Under the pieces are notes generated by a model that did no database searches, was not told the origin of the DNA, and saw nothing but the letters and a program-made list of their open reading frames with translations. Positions 33,973-42,174 of a DNA stretch of 49,667 nt are shown here, piece by piece (the first letter of the stretch is position 1; the number at the start of each line of letters is the position of its first letter). Origin of the DNA: Bacillota bacterium (GTDB taxonomy: Bacteria > Bacillota > Clostridia > Oscillospirales > Oscillospiraceae); NCBI GenBank assembly GCA_029225225.1, contig JAQXWB010000012.1, forward strand, positions 1-49,667, written 5' to 3'. A program made the translations under genes and the position numbers.

Positions 33973-36801
33973 ATGAAAAAAAGCTTAAAGCGAATCGGCG
34001 CTCTGGCGGTTTTGTTGGTGATGCTCTTCAGTCTCGTACCGCTGCATGCCGACGCGGCGATCACGGAGAACGCAAGTCTTAAAAAGCTCACCGATAGCTA
34101 CACGAGCGGAGACGGGAGCTTTACCTTGAAAGTCGGCGCGCGCCTGTTTGTGCTCGCTGATGCGGAACCGTCCGAGGCGCTTCAACAGACGGCGTCGCTG
34201 ATCAGCGCGGAATTCGGCGCGGCAGGGCTTCCCTCCTCCGCAGCGCTGCCACAGGTTTGGGGCGCAGCAGAAGATGTTTTAAAGGGCGATATTATTTTGG
34301 AATTGGTTGAAGGTCTTGCCGCTGACGGCTATCGCTTGACCATCACCGCAGACAACCTCAAAATCTCCGCGAGTGATACGGACGGTCTTCTTTACGGCGC
34401 ATTTATGGCGATCAAGCATTTCCGAGTGTATGCGGAATACGGCATGCAGATCCCTGCCTGCACCGTGCAGGACGAGCCGGACACGAAGAAGGAACGCACC
34501 GTTATGCTCGACTGCGCGAGAAAATACTGGTCCGTGGAGTGGATCAAAAACCTGATCCGGCAAATGGCTTGGATGGGTTATAATACGCTGGAGCTGCACA
34601 TGACCGAGGATCAGGGCATCCACGCAAACATTTGGCGTGATGCGAACGGCAATGTCGTAACGGACTGCAACGGCAATGATTTCGGTTGGCTGCCCGGCTA
34701 CAAAGAAGCCAAATGGGCAAGTGATTCGGGCAACGGACAGAACATTACTTCCGGCGTTCAGGATCCCAACGGCACCAATAATTATAACAGAGATGAACTG
34801 ATTGAGATCCTCAACTGCGCAAAAGAGTATCACATCGAGGTCATTCCCGGCGTCGATGTTCCGGGGCATTGCGATTATCTCATTTATCAATGGGCTAATT
34901 CAGGCGCTTCCGGCAGCTTTACCTTTAACTATAAGGGTACGAATTACTCCAACCGCCCCTCCGCAATCTACATTTCAGATTCCTGGCTCTATCCGAATGA
35001 CACCTATAAGAGCTACGGTACTCTGGATGTAACAAATGATTATACCAAAAAAATGTCTCTCGCACTGATCGAAGCTTACGCAGCCTTTTTCCAAGAATAC
35101 GGCAACAGCACAAAAATGAACATCGGCTGCGACGAGATTCGCGGCTCGCTCAGCTACGATTCTTTTGTCAGCTATGTCAACGAGGTTTGCGCCATGCTCA
35201 AGTCCCACAACTACAGAGTCCGCGCCTTCAATGACTATCTCTATGATAGTTCAAATGTTCCATTAGACAGGGATCTTGAGATTTGCTATTGGCAAACCTC
35301 CGATAATGCTTCCGTTGCGAATTATATCGCCGACAACAGAACGGTCTATAACTGCATCAACGTCTTTACCTATTATGTCCTTCGCTATAATAAGACCCAG
35401 GGCGATGCGCGCAGTGAAACATGCCTGCAATGGGCGTTCCATCACAGCACCGAGGAGCGTATCTTCAGCGGCTGCGGCGGTAATTGCAAAAAAAACAATT
35501 ACAATCCCTGCTATTCGTCCACCGGCTGGAACCCGAGCAAGCTTTGCTCCGTTCAGGACGCGTCGCAATACACTTATAGCGGCGAACAGCTCGGCGGCGG
35601 CTACTTCCTCATCTGGGGCGACTGGGCAGGCTGGAGTACGGAAGTACAGGTCTGGAATGGCATCGACAGCAACGGCACCTACAATCTCATTGACCGTATG
35701 TGGTCCAATTCCATCAAAATGTGGAATTGGGATGTTGACAGCGCCAGCAGCAGTAACGGCTTGTCCTATTCCGATTACTGGCCGCTGCGGAATCGCTACC
35801 GCCTCTATCCCGGCTTTACGGCACCCTCTGCCGCACCTTCTATTCCGACAGCAAGCGCCATACATCAGGTCGCTAATTTCACCGAATTGGAAGACCAGAT
35901 CGCCGTAGAACCGGCTTATGAAAGCAGCAAGTATACGGCAAGCAGTTATTCCGCTTACTTAGAAGCACTGAACAAGGCGAATGCCGTTCTAAGTAATACC
36001 GCTTCGACGCAAGCCGAGGTTGACGCGGCAGTCATCGCTTTGCAAAGCGCTTATAACGGGCTCGAACGCGCTACTGCTCACATCCTTTATAAGACGATTG
36101 TCAACGGAGAGCCGAGGGTCATTGAAGACATTCGTTTTGATGGCGGCAAGATCACGCTGGAGGTCACCGGACGCAGAGGCTACCGCTTCCTGCGCGTAGA
36201 GGGCGACGCCAGCTTGCAGCCGTACTATTCCGGCGCGGAGGGCGGCATCGTCACAGGCACCGTGACCGAGCAAGAGCCAATCGTCATCTGGTATGAGAAC
36301 AACCCGCAGCTTGCAACCTTGGAAGCACTTCTCTCTGCCGACGACACGGCGATCGATACCGAGGCTAACCCCGTTTATCAGGAAGCGAAGCGCGATGCGC
36401 AGGCTCTCTATAACAGCATAAAGTCTTCCCCCAAAACATTGGCAACACAGGACGAGATCGACGCCGTAGCGGATAAACTCATTGCGGCAAAAACCAATGC
36501 GGTCATACCTGCCGATGTGACGAAGATCATCACCCTCAAGAGCACGACGGATGTTGTCGCGCAGGGGAAATCCGCAGTGCTCCTTGTGACCACCTCTCCC
36601 GATGTCAAGAGCCTTTCCATTGAAGGTGTGACCTTCAACGATTACGAGAGCAAGCCCACCGTGACCGACAGCGGCGAGCAAGTGAAGATTTGGTATCTGT
36701 CCTTCATCATGACTACTGCGCGCGAAGAGGCATATACCTATACCGTAACCGCTGTCGGCGCGCAAACCGTGACCGCTGAGATCAGCATTTACTGCAACTA
36801 A
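33973..36801 (+). CDS. Secreted GH20 beta-N-acetylhexosaminidase-like enzyme with FIVAR domains
   Basis: A 942-residue exported glycoside hydrolase. A signal peptide (cleaved near HADAA) is followed by a GH20b-like N-domain at about 40-165. The (beta/alpha)8 catalytic domain begins at RTVMLDCARKYWSVEW. The catalytic Asp-Glu pair is D387-E388 in NIGCDEIRG, where the family usually has GGDE; the first glycines differ slightly. FIVAR modules lie near 635-700 and 780-845, then a C-terminal Ig-like domain. GH20 enzymes remove terminal GlcNAc/GalNAc or lacto-N-biose by substrate-assisted catalysis; mucin or milk glycans are plausible substrates. PqqD starts 17 bases after its stop, so it heads the PqqD-HprK-rSAM operon. 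Confidence 0.88.
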   Translation: MKKSLKRIGALAVLLVMLFSLVPLHADAAITENASLKKLTDSYTSGDGSFTLKVGARLFVLADAEPSEALQQTASLISAEFGAAGLPSSAALPQVWGAAEDVLKGDIILELVEGLAADGYRLTITADNLKISASDTDGLLYGAFMAIKHFRVYAEYGMQIPACTVQDEPDTKKERTVMLDCARKYWSVEWIKNLIRQMAWMGYNTLELHMTEDQGIHANIWRDANGNVVTDCNGNDFGWLPGYKEAKWASDSGNGQNITSGVQDPNGTNNYNRDELIEILNCAKEYHIEVIPGVDVPGHCDYLIYQWANSGASGSFTFNYKGTNYSNRPSAIYISDSWLYPNDTYKSYGTLDVTNDYTKKMSLALIEAYAAFFQEYGNSTKMNIGCDEIRGSLSYDSFVSYVNEVCAMLKSHNYRVRAFNDYLYDSSNVPLDRDLEICYWQTSDNASVANYIADNRTVYNCINVFTYYVLRYNKTQGDARSETCLQWAFHHSTEERIFSGCGGNCKKNNYNPCYSSTGWNPSKLCSVQDASQYTYSGEQLGGGYFLIWGDWAGWSTEVQVWNGIDSNGTYNLIDRMWSNSIKMWNWDVDSASSSNGLSYSDYWPLRNRYRLYPGFTAPSAAPSIPTASAIHQVANFTELEDQIAVEPAYESSKYTASSYSAYLEALNKANAVLSNTASTQAEVDAAVIALQSAYNGLERATAHILYKTIVNGEPRVIEDIRFDGGKITLEVTGRRGYRFLRVEGDASLQPYYSGAEGGIVTGTVTEQEPIVIWYENNPQLATLEALLSADDTAIDTEANPVYQEAKRDAQALYNSIKSSPKTLATQDEIDAVADKLIAAKTNAVIPADVTKIITLKSTTDVVAQGKSAVLLVTTSPDVKSLSIEGVTFNDYESKPTVTDSGEQVKIWYLSFIMTTAREEAYTYTVTAVGAQTVTAEISIYCN

Positions 36802-36818
36802 AAGAATCGAGGTGCGCA

Positions 36819-37094
36819 ATGCACATCATCAACGGCTTTTTGATCCGCGAGGTTGCGGATGAGCGCGTCGCCGTTCCCATCGGCGACGCGGTTCGAAAAT
36901 TCTCCGGCTTGATATCGCTGAACGACTCCGCCGCCTTGCTCCTACAGCTTCTGCATACGGAGCAGACGCCCGAAAGCTTGCTCTCCGCAATGCTTGAGGA
37001 ATTTGAGATAGATGAAGCAACAGCAAAGCAGGATATTGCGGAGTTTCTTTCGACCATGGACTCGTTGGGTCTCTTGATTGGTGGGACGCCATGA
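36819..37094 (+). CDS. PqqD-family peptide chaperone (RiPP recognition element)
   Basis: A 91-residue PqqD-like protein. Proteins of this fold bind the leader of a ribosomal peptide and deliver it to a partner radical SAM enzyme. The N-terminal beta strands (GFLIREVADERVAVPIGDAV), a loop with ISLNDSAALLLQLL and the helical C-terminal half with DIAEFLSTMDSLGLL follow the family pattern. GAGGTG precedes the ATG. The stop overlaps the start of the HprK-like gene by ATGA. The nearest candidate leader peptide is the one at 33266. Confidence 0.9.
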   Translation: MHIINGFLIREVADERVAVPIGDAVRKFSGLISLNDSAALLLQLLHTEQTPESLLSAMLEEFEIDEATAKQDIAEFLSTMDSLGLLIGGTP

Positions 37095-37954
37095 ATACAA
37101 GCTTTTGCGCCACAATCGCAGGCATCGGCTTTCGTTTTGTCTCCGAATTCCCAATGGAAACGCCTGCGGAGCTTCTCCCCTTTCCGCTGCAAAGCGGTGC
37201 AGCGGAGGAAGTATTCACGCTCTCTGCAATCACGGAGCCGCTAATCTTTGATACGCCGCCGCTCTTTGTGTCAACACGATTAAATATCTATCGAACAGCG
37301 GAAGGTATCGCAAGAGAATTCCACGCAATTCACTCCACAGACGGCTGCAAAGCCGTCTGTGTTCTTCGGGAAGACAGGCAGAATCGTCTGCTGCTTCCGC
37401 AGGGCATTCTCGACCGTTTTCAGAAAAACTGCACTCTTTCCGTTCTGCTGGGCGCGGAGGCGATCTTTTTGCGGCATGACGCGCTGCTGCTGCACAGCTC
37501 CGTGGTCATCTATCAGGGAAAAGCCGTCCTGTTTTGTGGCGCGCCCGGAATCGGAAAATCAACGCAGGCAGCGCTTTGGGCAAAGACCTTAGGCGCGGAG
37601 ATCATCAACGGTGACCGCTGCGTCATTGCACGCAGAGCGGATGCTTTCTATGGCTGCGGCTCCCCTTACTGCGGTTCCTCCGGCATTTTGAGCAACAAGG
37701 AAGCGCCTATCGGTGCAATCCTTTTGCTGGGTCAGTCTTTGGAAAATCGTCTGCGCAGACTTTCGATGTCAGAAGCGTTTCGTAGAATTCTTCGAGAGCT
37801 GACCGTCAATGCATGGGATTCGGCGTTCATGGAGCGCTGCCTTTCCCTTCTGACCAATCTTGTGCAAGCGGTTCCGGTATACGAGCTGCAATGCCGTCCG
37901 GACGAAACGGCGGTTATGCTGGCAAAGGAGGAAATCACAAAGCATGAATTATGA
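37091..37954 (+). CDS. HPr kinase-like ATP-binding protein
   Basis: A 287-residue protein related to the C-terminal kinase domain of HPr kinase/phosphorylase. Walker A is GAPGIGKST at residues 150-158, within LLLHSSVVIYQGKAVLFCGA, the arrangement of HprK. The second acidic site reads INGDRCVIA. The N-terminal 100 residues are not the HprK N-domain, so it is not housekeeping HprK. Homologues in lasso-peptide clusters phosphorylate a serine of the precursor, and others accompany PqqD and radical SAM genes. It overlaps PqqD by 4 bases and the radical SAM gene by 11. The substrate is unknown. Confidence 0.85.
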   Translation: MNTSFCATIAGIGFRFVSEFPMETPAELLPFPLQSGAAEEVFTLSAITEPLIFDTPPLFVSTRLNIYRTAEGIAREFHAIHSTDGCKAVCVLREDRQNRLLLPQGILDRFQKNCTLSVLLGAEAIFLRHDALLLHSSVVIYQGKAVLFCGAPGIGKSTQAALWAKTLGAEIINGDRCVIARRADAFYGCGSPYCGSSGILSNKEAPIGAILLLGQSLENRLRRLSMSEAFRRILRELTVNAWDSAFMERCLSLLTNLVQAVPVYELQCRPDETAVMLAKEEITKHEL

Positions 37955-39029
37955 TGTACCGATCAAGCAGCGCCTGCAGGCAAAGGCGGCGCTTGCGGGA
38001 ATTCCGATCTTAGGCACCTTTGAGTTGACGCCGCGCTGCAATTTTCAGTGTAAAATGTGCTACGTCCGATTGACCCCTGAAGAAATGCAGCCTTTGGGCA
38101 GAGAGCGGACTGCGGAAGAATGGCTCAGCCTCGGACGAACCGCCTTTGACGCGGGAATGACCTTTCTCCTTTTGACCGGCGGAGAGCCGCTTCTCCGTCC
38201 CGATTTTCCGCAGATCTATGAAGGGCTTGCAAAACTCGGCTTGTCCGTCTCTCTCAACACAAACGGCACGCTGATTTCGGAAGAGATACGAGCGCTGTTT
38301 CTACGCTATCCGCCCGCGCAAGTCAATATCACGCTTTACGGCACCACGCGCGAGACTTATGCAGCGCTCTGCGGCAACGCCGATGGCTTTGACCGTGTTA
38401 CCGACGCGCTGCACTGGCTGAAAGCGCAGAGTATTCTTGTGAATCTGAACGCCACGCTGACGCCGTGGAATGTAAACGAGTGGGCAGCCATGGAGGCGTT
38501 TGCCGCCGCGGAGCAGCTCAATTACCGTCCGACGATTTATACCTTCCCCCCTGCCCGCCGCAGCAGCGCCGATAATTACGCACGCCTGAGCGCAGAGAAG
38601 ATCGGTAGAATGCTTGCCGCAAAGGAGGTTGCGGGCAAGTCTCCGGAGCACATCAAGCAGTTTTTGCAAGAGTCGGAATACGTCGCTGCCCCGCAGAAAC
38701 CTGCTGCCGAAGGCGAACCGCTGCACTGTTTTGCGGGAAAATCGCAGTTTTGGGTTGCATGGAACGGAAAAATGACCCCCTGCGGAATGCTGAACTGTCC
38801 GCAAAGCGACCCGTTTGAAACGAGCTTCCGCGAGGCGTGGGAGGAGATTAAGGCAGAAACTGCAAAAATTCGCCTCTGCCCCGATTGCGTCTCCTGCGCG
38901 CACCGTAAGTTCTGCGCCACCTGCGCGGCAGTAAATCACGCCGAGACCGGAAGCTTTTCCGGCAAACCCGAATACATGTGCCGCATGACCCAAACCTTTG
39001 TTGAGTTCCTCCGCGCAGCAATAGAATAA
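37944..39029 (+). CDS. Radical SAM/SPASM peptide-modifying enzyme
   Basis: A 361-residue radical SAM enzyme. The SAM cluster motif C32-x3-C36-x2-C39 is in TPRCNFQCKMCYVRL, and GGEPLL follows near residue 80. The C-terminal SPASM domain carries auxiliary-cluster cysteines (CFAGKSQF, MTPCGMLNC, CPDCVSCAHRKFCATC, EYMC). Such enzymes form thioether or carbon-carbon links in RiPP precursors, working with a PqqD-type protein. The start is MNYDVP, overlapping the HprK-like gene by 11 bases; the longer ORF in the track is rejected. It is the last gene of the operon and is followed by a perfect hairpin. The modification type cannot be told. Confidence 0.92.
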   Translation: MNYDVPIKQRLQAKAALAGIPILGTFELTPRCNFQCKMCYVRLTPEEMQPLGRERTAEEWLSLGRTAFDAGMTFLLLTGGEPLLRPDFPQIYEGLAKLGLSVSLNTNGTLISEEIRALFLRYPPAQVNITLYGTTRETYAALCGNADGFDRVTDALHWLKAQSILVNLNATLTPWNVNEWAAMEAFAAAEQLNYRPTIYTFPPARRSSADNYARLSAEKIGRMLAAKEVAGKSPEHIKQFLQESEYVAAPQKPAAEGEPLHCFAGKSQFWVAWNGKMTPCGMLNCPQSDPFETSFREAWEEIKAETAKIRLCPDCVSCAHRKFCATCAAVNHAETGSFSGKPEYMCRMTQTFVEFLRAAIE

Positions 39030-39034
39030 AAATT

Positions 39035-39071
39035 GCGCTCCCTTTATGAGCCTGTCTCATAAAGGGAGCGC
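39035..39071 (+). terminator. Perfect 16-bp hairpin after the radical SAM gene
   Basis: GCGCTCCCTTTATGAG-CCTGT-CTCATAAAGGGAGCGC starts five bases after the stop. No U-tract follows, so it may stabilise the mRNA or be part of the repeat that recurs at 39248. Confidence 0.65.
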
Positions 39072-39098
39072 CTCAGCGTGTCGAAAAAGTCCCCGACA

Positions 39099-39223
39099 TG
39101 TCATTGCGAGGAGCGAAGCGACGTGGCAATCTAATAAAAAAGTTTCGTATTTGCCGGAATACATACAAGATGCTAAATTATTCTGCGAGATTGCCACGAC
39201 CCCTTCGGGGTCTCGCAATGACA
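39099..39223. repeat. GTCATTGCGAG repeat, inverted pair
   Basis: A forward copy (39099-39132) and an inverted copy (39187-39223, with ACCCCTTCGGGGTCTCGCAATGAC) lie exactly between the two identical hairpins at 39035 and 39248. Part of a 417-bp gene-free stretch. Confidence 0.85.
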
Positions 39224-39247
39224 AAGCTGTAGTTATTTGACAGTCTG

Positions 39248-39290
39248 AGGCGCTCCCTTTATGAGCCTGTCTCATAAAGGGAGCGCCTTT
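39248..39290 (+). terminator. Second copy of the same hairpin, with U-tract
   Basis: AGGCGCTCCCTTTATGAG-CCTGT-CTCATAAAGGGAGCGCCTTT: an identical core to 39035-39071, extended to 18 bp and followed by CTG. It probably ends the operon's transcript. The CTGAGGCGC flank mirrors GCGCCTCAG of the first copy. Confidence 0.65.
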
Positions 39291-39292
39291 CT

Positions 39293-39433
39293 GTAGACCG
39301 GGGAGATATCCCCGAACTACATTGGGATACAGGAAGAGGTTGCAACATCGCTGCGCTGCCGCAATGACACGGTCTGGCTGCCCTCATTTGTCATTGCGAG
39401 CCGAGGAACGAGGCGTGGCAATCTCGTGCAGGA
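39293..39433. repeat. REP-like palindrome and GTCATTGCGAG copy
   Basis: GTAGACCGGGGAGATATCCCCGAACTAC (39293-39320) is a REP-like palindrome. A partial leftward half (GCAATGACAC at 39361) and a forward copy (39389-39427) ending GTGGCAATCTCGTGCAGGAACT follow. The last bases reach the stop of the deacetylase gene. Confidence 0.75.
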
Positions 39434-39446
39434 ACTTGCTCAGTTT

Positions 39447-41168
39447 TTATCCGATCAGATCATAGATGCGGAGCAGTACGGTTGCAGCTTCGGCTCGTGT
39501 TGAGGTCGCTTTCGGGGCAAAGCAGTTATTTCCCTGCCCTTTGATCAGGCCGCAGGCGGACATACGCGCCACGCTGTCTTTTGCCCAGTCGGAAATACTG
39601 CCCGCATCCGCAAAGCTCATCGGCGCACCCTCCGTTTTTACTTCCAGCAGCATCAGCAGCCGGTCGAGGATCGCGCACATTTCCTCTCTCGAAATGCTGC
39701 GCTCCGGTCGGAAGGTCCCATCCTCATAGCCGAGAACAACGCCGTTTTCAGACGCCCACATCGCCGCGTCCGTGTACCATTGTCCGGCAGGAACATCAGA
39801 AAAGGACGCAGCTCCCTTGATGGACACATCCATTCCCTTTTCCTTTACCAGTCGGTACAGCGTCGTAACAAACATCGCGCGGGTCAATCCGGTATCCGGC
39901 TCAAAGCGGTAGGTTCCCGTCCCGTTGAAAATACCGAGCGCTACGGCAGTGTCAACATTATGAAAATACCAGCTCGTATTCGGAACATCCCAGAAGAGAT
40001 TTCCCTTTGCCGTTACATAGATCGTCTGCGTCGCAGTGCTGACATTCTCACCCAGGGCGCAGAAGCGAAGCACGCCATCATAGCAGGCAAACGGCACCGT
40101 ATAGCACCGGCTGTTTGTCGTCGGTTCTGTTCCGTCCGTTGTATAATACACACCCGCATTCTCGTTTTGGTTGGTAAAAACGAGCTTGCCGTCCTGCACA
40201 CACACAGTCGGGTCAATTCCCAATGTATCCAGCTTTTTTGTGATCGTTTCGCTGCGGCTGCCGTTTAAATCATACGCGGCGCATGCCTTAAGCGTTGCCT
40301 CTGCCGGATAGGAGAACGGTTCCGTGTACCTTGTGCCGTAGAATGCAGGCTCCGAGCCGTCCAAAGTATAATAGATTGCAGCGCCGGGATCTGCCGTCAG
40401 CTTCACCTTCATCCTGCCGTCAATCAGCTCCGCGCTGACCGTCGGTGCGGAGACGGCTTCCGTCTGCGTTCCCGTCGGCTTGCAGGAAGAATAACGATCA
40501 CCGTCTTGCGGCGTCACTCCTCTGCGTCGGAACAGCTCATTGACCGTTACAAACTCATAGCCCTCAGCCTTCAGCGTATCAATTGCCATCAGCGCGCCGT
40601 CAACTGTGGTAGAATAAATGTCGTGGCAGAGGATGATCGCGCCGTCATACGCATTGGAAACGATTCTGTCTCTGACGGTATCCGCGTTGCGGTCACGCCA
40701 GTCCACCGGATCGACCGACCAGAAAATCGCGGGCGCGTTCAGCAGTGACAGGACGCGGGAATTACAATCGCCGTAGGGCGGCCGGACATAATATGTAAAG
40801 TCCTGTCCAAGGATTTCGTTCAGGATATCCCTCGTGTGATCAATCTGCCAACGCACCTTCTCATCGGATTGCGTCGTCAGGGTCGGATGGTCGTAGCCGT
40901 GCTGGGCGACCTGATGCCCCTCTGCATAGATGCGCCGCGTGGTTTGGTCGTATTCCTCCGCGCGCATTCCCAACTCAAAAAAGGTCGCGTGTACATTTCG
41001 TTCCGCAAGTCCGTCGAGCAGGCGGTTGGTATAAGGCCCCGGCCCGTCGTCAAAGGTCAGAGCGATCAGCTTCTTCTGCCCATTCGCTGCCGCGGCCGTC
41101 ATCGGCAGGAGCGTCATCAGGCAGCAAATCGTCAGACACAATGCAATCCATTTCTTTAGCTTCTTCAT
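39447..41168 (-). CDS. Polysaccharide deacetylase with chitobiase-like and SLH domains
   Basis: A 573-residue secreted enzyme. A signal peptide (cleaved near AAAANG) precedes a NodB-type deacetylase domain at about 32-225: TFDDGP with D40-D41, HGYDHPTL metal histidines, RPPYGDCN and ILCHDI. The fold removes N- or O-acetyl groups from chitin-like polymers or peptidoglycan. Two chitobiase-C-terminal-type modules follow (IYYTLDGSEP and VYYTTDGTEP), then three SLH repeats (NTSWYFHNVDTAVALG, AGQWYTDAAMWASENG, SDWAKDSVARMSACG). GGAGGA precedes the ATG at 41168. Its first 119 bases overlap the end of the gene upstream. Probably modifies wall or host glycan at the cell surface. Confidence 0.9.
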   Translation of the reverse strand: MKKLKKWIALCLTICCLMTLLPMTAAAANGQKKLIALTFDDGPGPYTNRLLDGLAERNVHATFFELGMRAEEYDQTTRRIYAEGHQVAQHGYDHPTLTTQSDEKVRWQIDHTRDILNEILGQDFTYYVRPPYGDCNSRVLSLLNAPAIFWSVDPVDWRDRNADTVRDRIVSNAYDGAIILCHDIYSTTVDGALMAIDTLKAEGYEFVTVNELFRRRGVTPQDGDRYSSCKPTGTQTEAVSAPTVSAELIDGRMKVKLTADPGAAIYYTLDGSEPAFYGTRYTEPFSYPAEATLKACAAYDLNGSRSETITKKLDTLGIDPTVCVQDGKLVFTNQNENAGVYYTTDGTEPTTNSRCYTVPFACYDGVLRFCALGENVSTATQTIYVTAKGNLFWDVPNTSWYFHNVDTAVALGIFNGTGTYRFEPDTGLTRAMFVTTLYRLVKEKGMDVSIKGAASFSDVPAGQWYTDAAMWASENGVVLGYEDGTFRPERSISREEMCAILDRLLMLLEVKTEGAPMSFADAGSISDWAKDSVARMSACGLIKGQGNNCFAPKATSTRAEAATVLLRIYDLIG

Positions 41169-41652
41169 CTGTGATTCCTCCATTCTCTTTCTCTTTCAGA
41201 GGGAGGCGTCCGTCCTGCGTGAGCTTCAATGCAGCCGTCTGCATACCGTACACCTCTTGCGTTGTCATATCCTCCACCCACGCGGGGAATTTCAGTGCCT
41301 CCTGCTGCGGAAGCGCCAGTTTGATCGTGCCGCTGTCGTTACGGAAAAACGCCTCGTTCACGGAGACTCCCTCCAGCGTTCCGCACCATGGCAGCCACGG
41401 TCCGCGCGGGTGTCTGACCGCGAGGGCGGCTTCCGCCCCGTCAGGCAGATGACAGCGTGGAATTTTTGCCTCCAGCATTCCTTTTTCATCGGGAATCCCA
41501 AGATATTCCACGCTCCATTGATGTATGACGAAAATGCGTCGGATTTGTTCCCTATCCAAATCTATATGACAGAGAAATTTCCAGAACAACCCGTCTTGCT
41601 CCATCGTCAGCGAGCCGATCCGCTCGCCGTGTTCCGTAATTGCCAGTTCCAT
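41050..41652 (-). CDS. Hypothetical protein overlapping the deacetylase gene
   Basis: A 200-residue soluble protein without signal or membrane segments. The N-terminal part is beta-rich (MELAITEHGERIGSLTMEQD, EGVSVNEAFFRNDSGTIKLA). A C-terminal tail from about residue 160 is acidic and low in structure, and this tail is what overlaps the deacetylase's signal-peptide codons in another frame. GGAGGG precedes the ATG at 41652; the longer track ORF starts in the mazF region. I recognise no family. The first 160 residues look like a real protein; the tail may just be read-through into the next gene. Confidence 0.72.
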   Translation of the reverse strand: MELAITEHGERIGSLTMEQDGLFWKFLCHIDLDREQIRRIFVIHQWSVEYLGIPDEKGMLEAKIPRCHLPDGAEAALAVRHPRGPWLPWCGTLEGVSVNEAFFRNDSGTIKLALPQQEALKFPAWVEDMTTQEVYGMQTAALKLTQDGRLPLKEKENGGITDEEAKEMDCIVSDDLLPDDAPADDGRGSEWAEEADRSDL

Positions 41653-41695
41653 AGCAGAATCCCTCCCACACAGTCTATGCGAGAGGGATCGTTCG

Positions 41696-42052
41696 TTATA
41701 CCTTCGGCAGTCCGAAACTGACTGCGATTGCATTATCCACGCGATTCATCATGCTTTCATCCAACCGCCCCATGTGCTCACGCAGACGCCGCTTGTCAAT
41801 CGTGCGGATCTGCTCGAGCAGCACTACGGAGTCCTTGCTCAGACCGACGCTTCCGCCCGTCAGCTCGATATGCGTCGGGAGCTTCGCTTTGTTGGTCTGA
41901 CTGGTAATCGCCGCAGCTATGACAGTGGGAGAATGCTTATTGCCCGTGTCGTTCTGCACGATGAGGACGGGTCTTGTGCCGCCCTGCTCGCTGCCTACCA
42001 CGGGACTGAGGTCTGCGTAGAAAATGTCGCCCCTCTTTACGGTTGTATCCAT
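41696..42052 (-). CDS. mazF: MazF/PemK-type endoribonuclease toxin
   Basis: A 118-residue mRNA interferase of the EndoA/MazF type that cuts single-stranded mRNA at short motifs. The fold signature [20 protein letters not shown] and [10 protein letters not shown] is at residues 6-35, with [16 protein letters not shown] and [14 protein letters not shown] further on. The start MDTTVKRG has GGAG upstream; the longer ORF is rejected. It follows alr as in Bacillus, where ndoAI (the antitoxin) lies between alr and the toxin. No antitoxin ORF fits in the 122 bases here. Confidence 0.92.
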   Translation of the reverse strand: MDTTVKRGDIFYADLSPVVGSEQGGTRPVLIVQNDTGNKHSPTVIAAAITSQTNKAKLPTHIELTGGSVGLSKDSVVLLEQIRTIDKRRLREHMGRLDESMMNRVDNAIAVSFGLPKV

Positions 42053-42174
42053 TTGCTTCACGCTCCGTAATTCGTCTCCGCGGCCGCATAGACCTCTATG
42101 TAACCGCGGTATCCTTATTCTCCCACGCAAAAGCAAAATTTATTCAGCGGAACTCCGCTTCATTCTATGTCGGC

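Noticed and set aside
39046-39275. Small ORFs MSLSHKGSAS and MRQAHKGSAS
   Set aside because: They are the two copies of the hairpin read in opposite strands.
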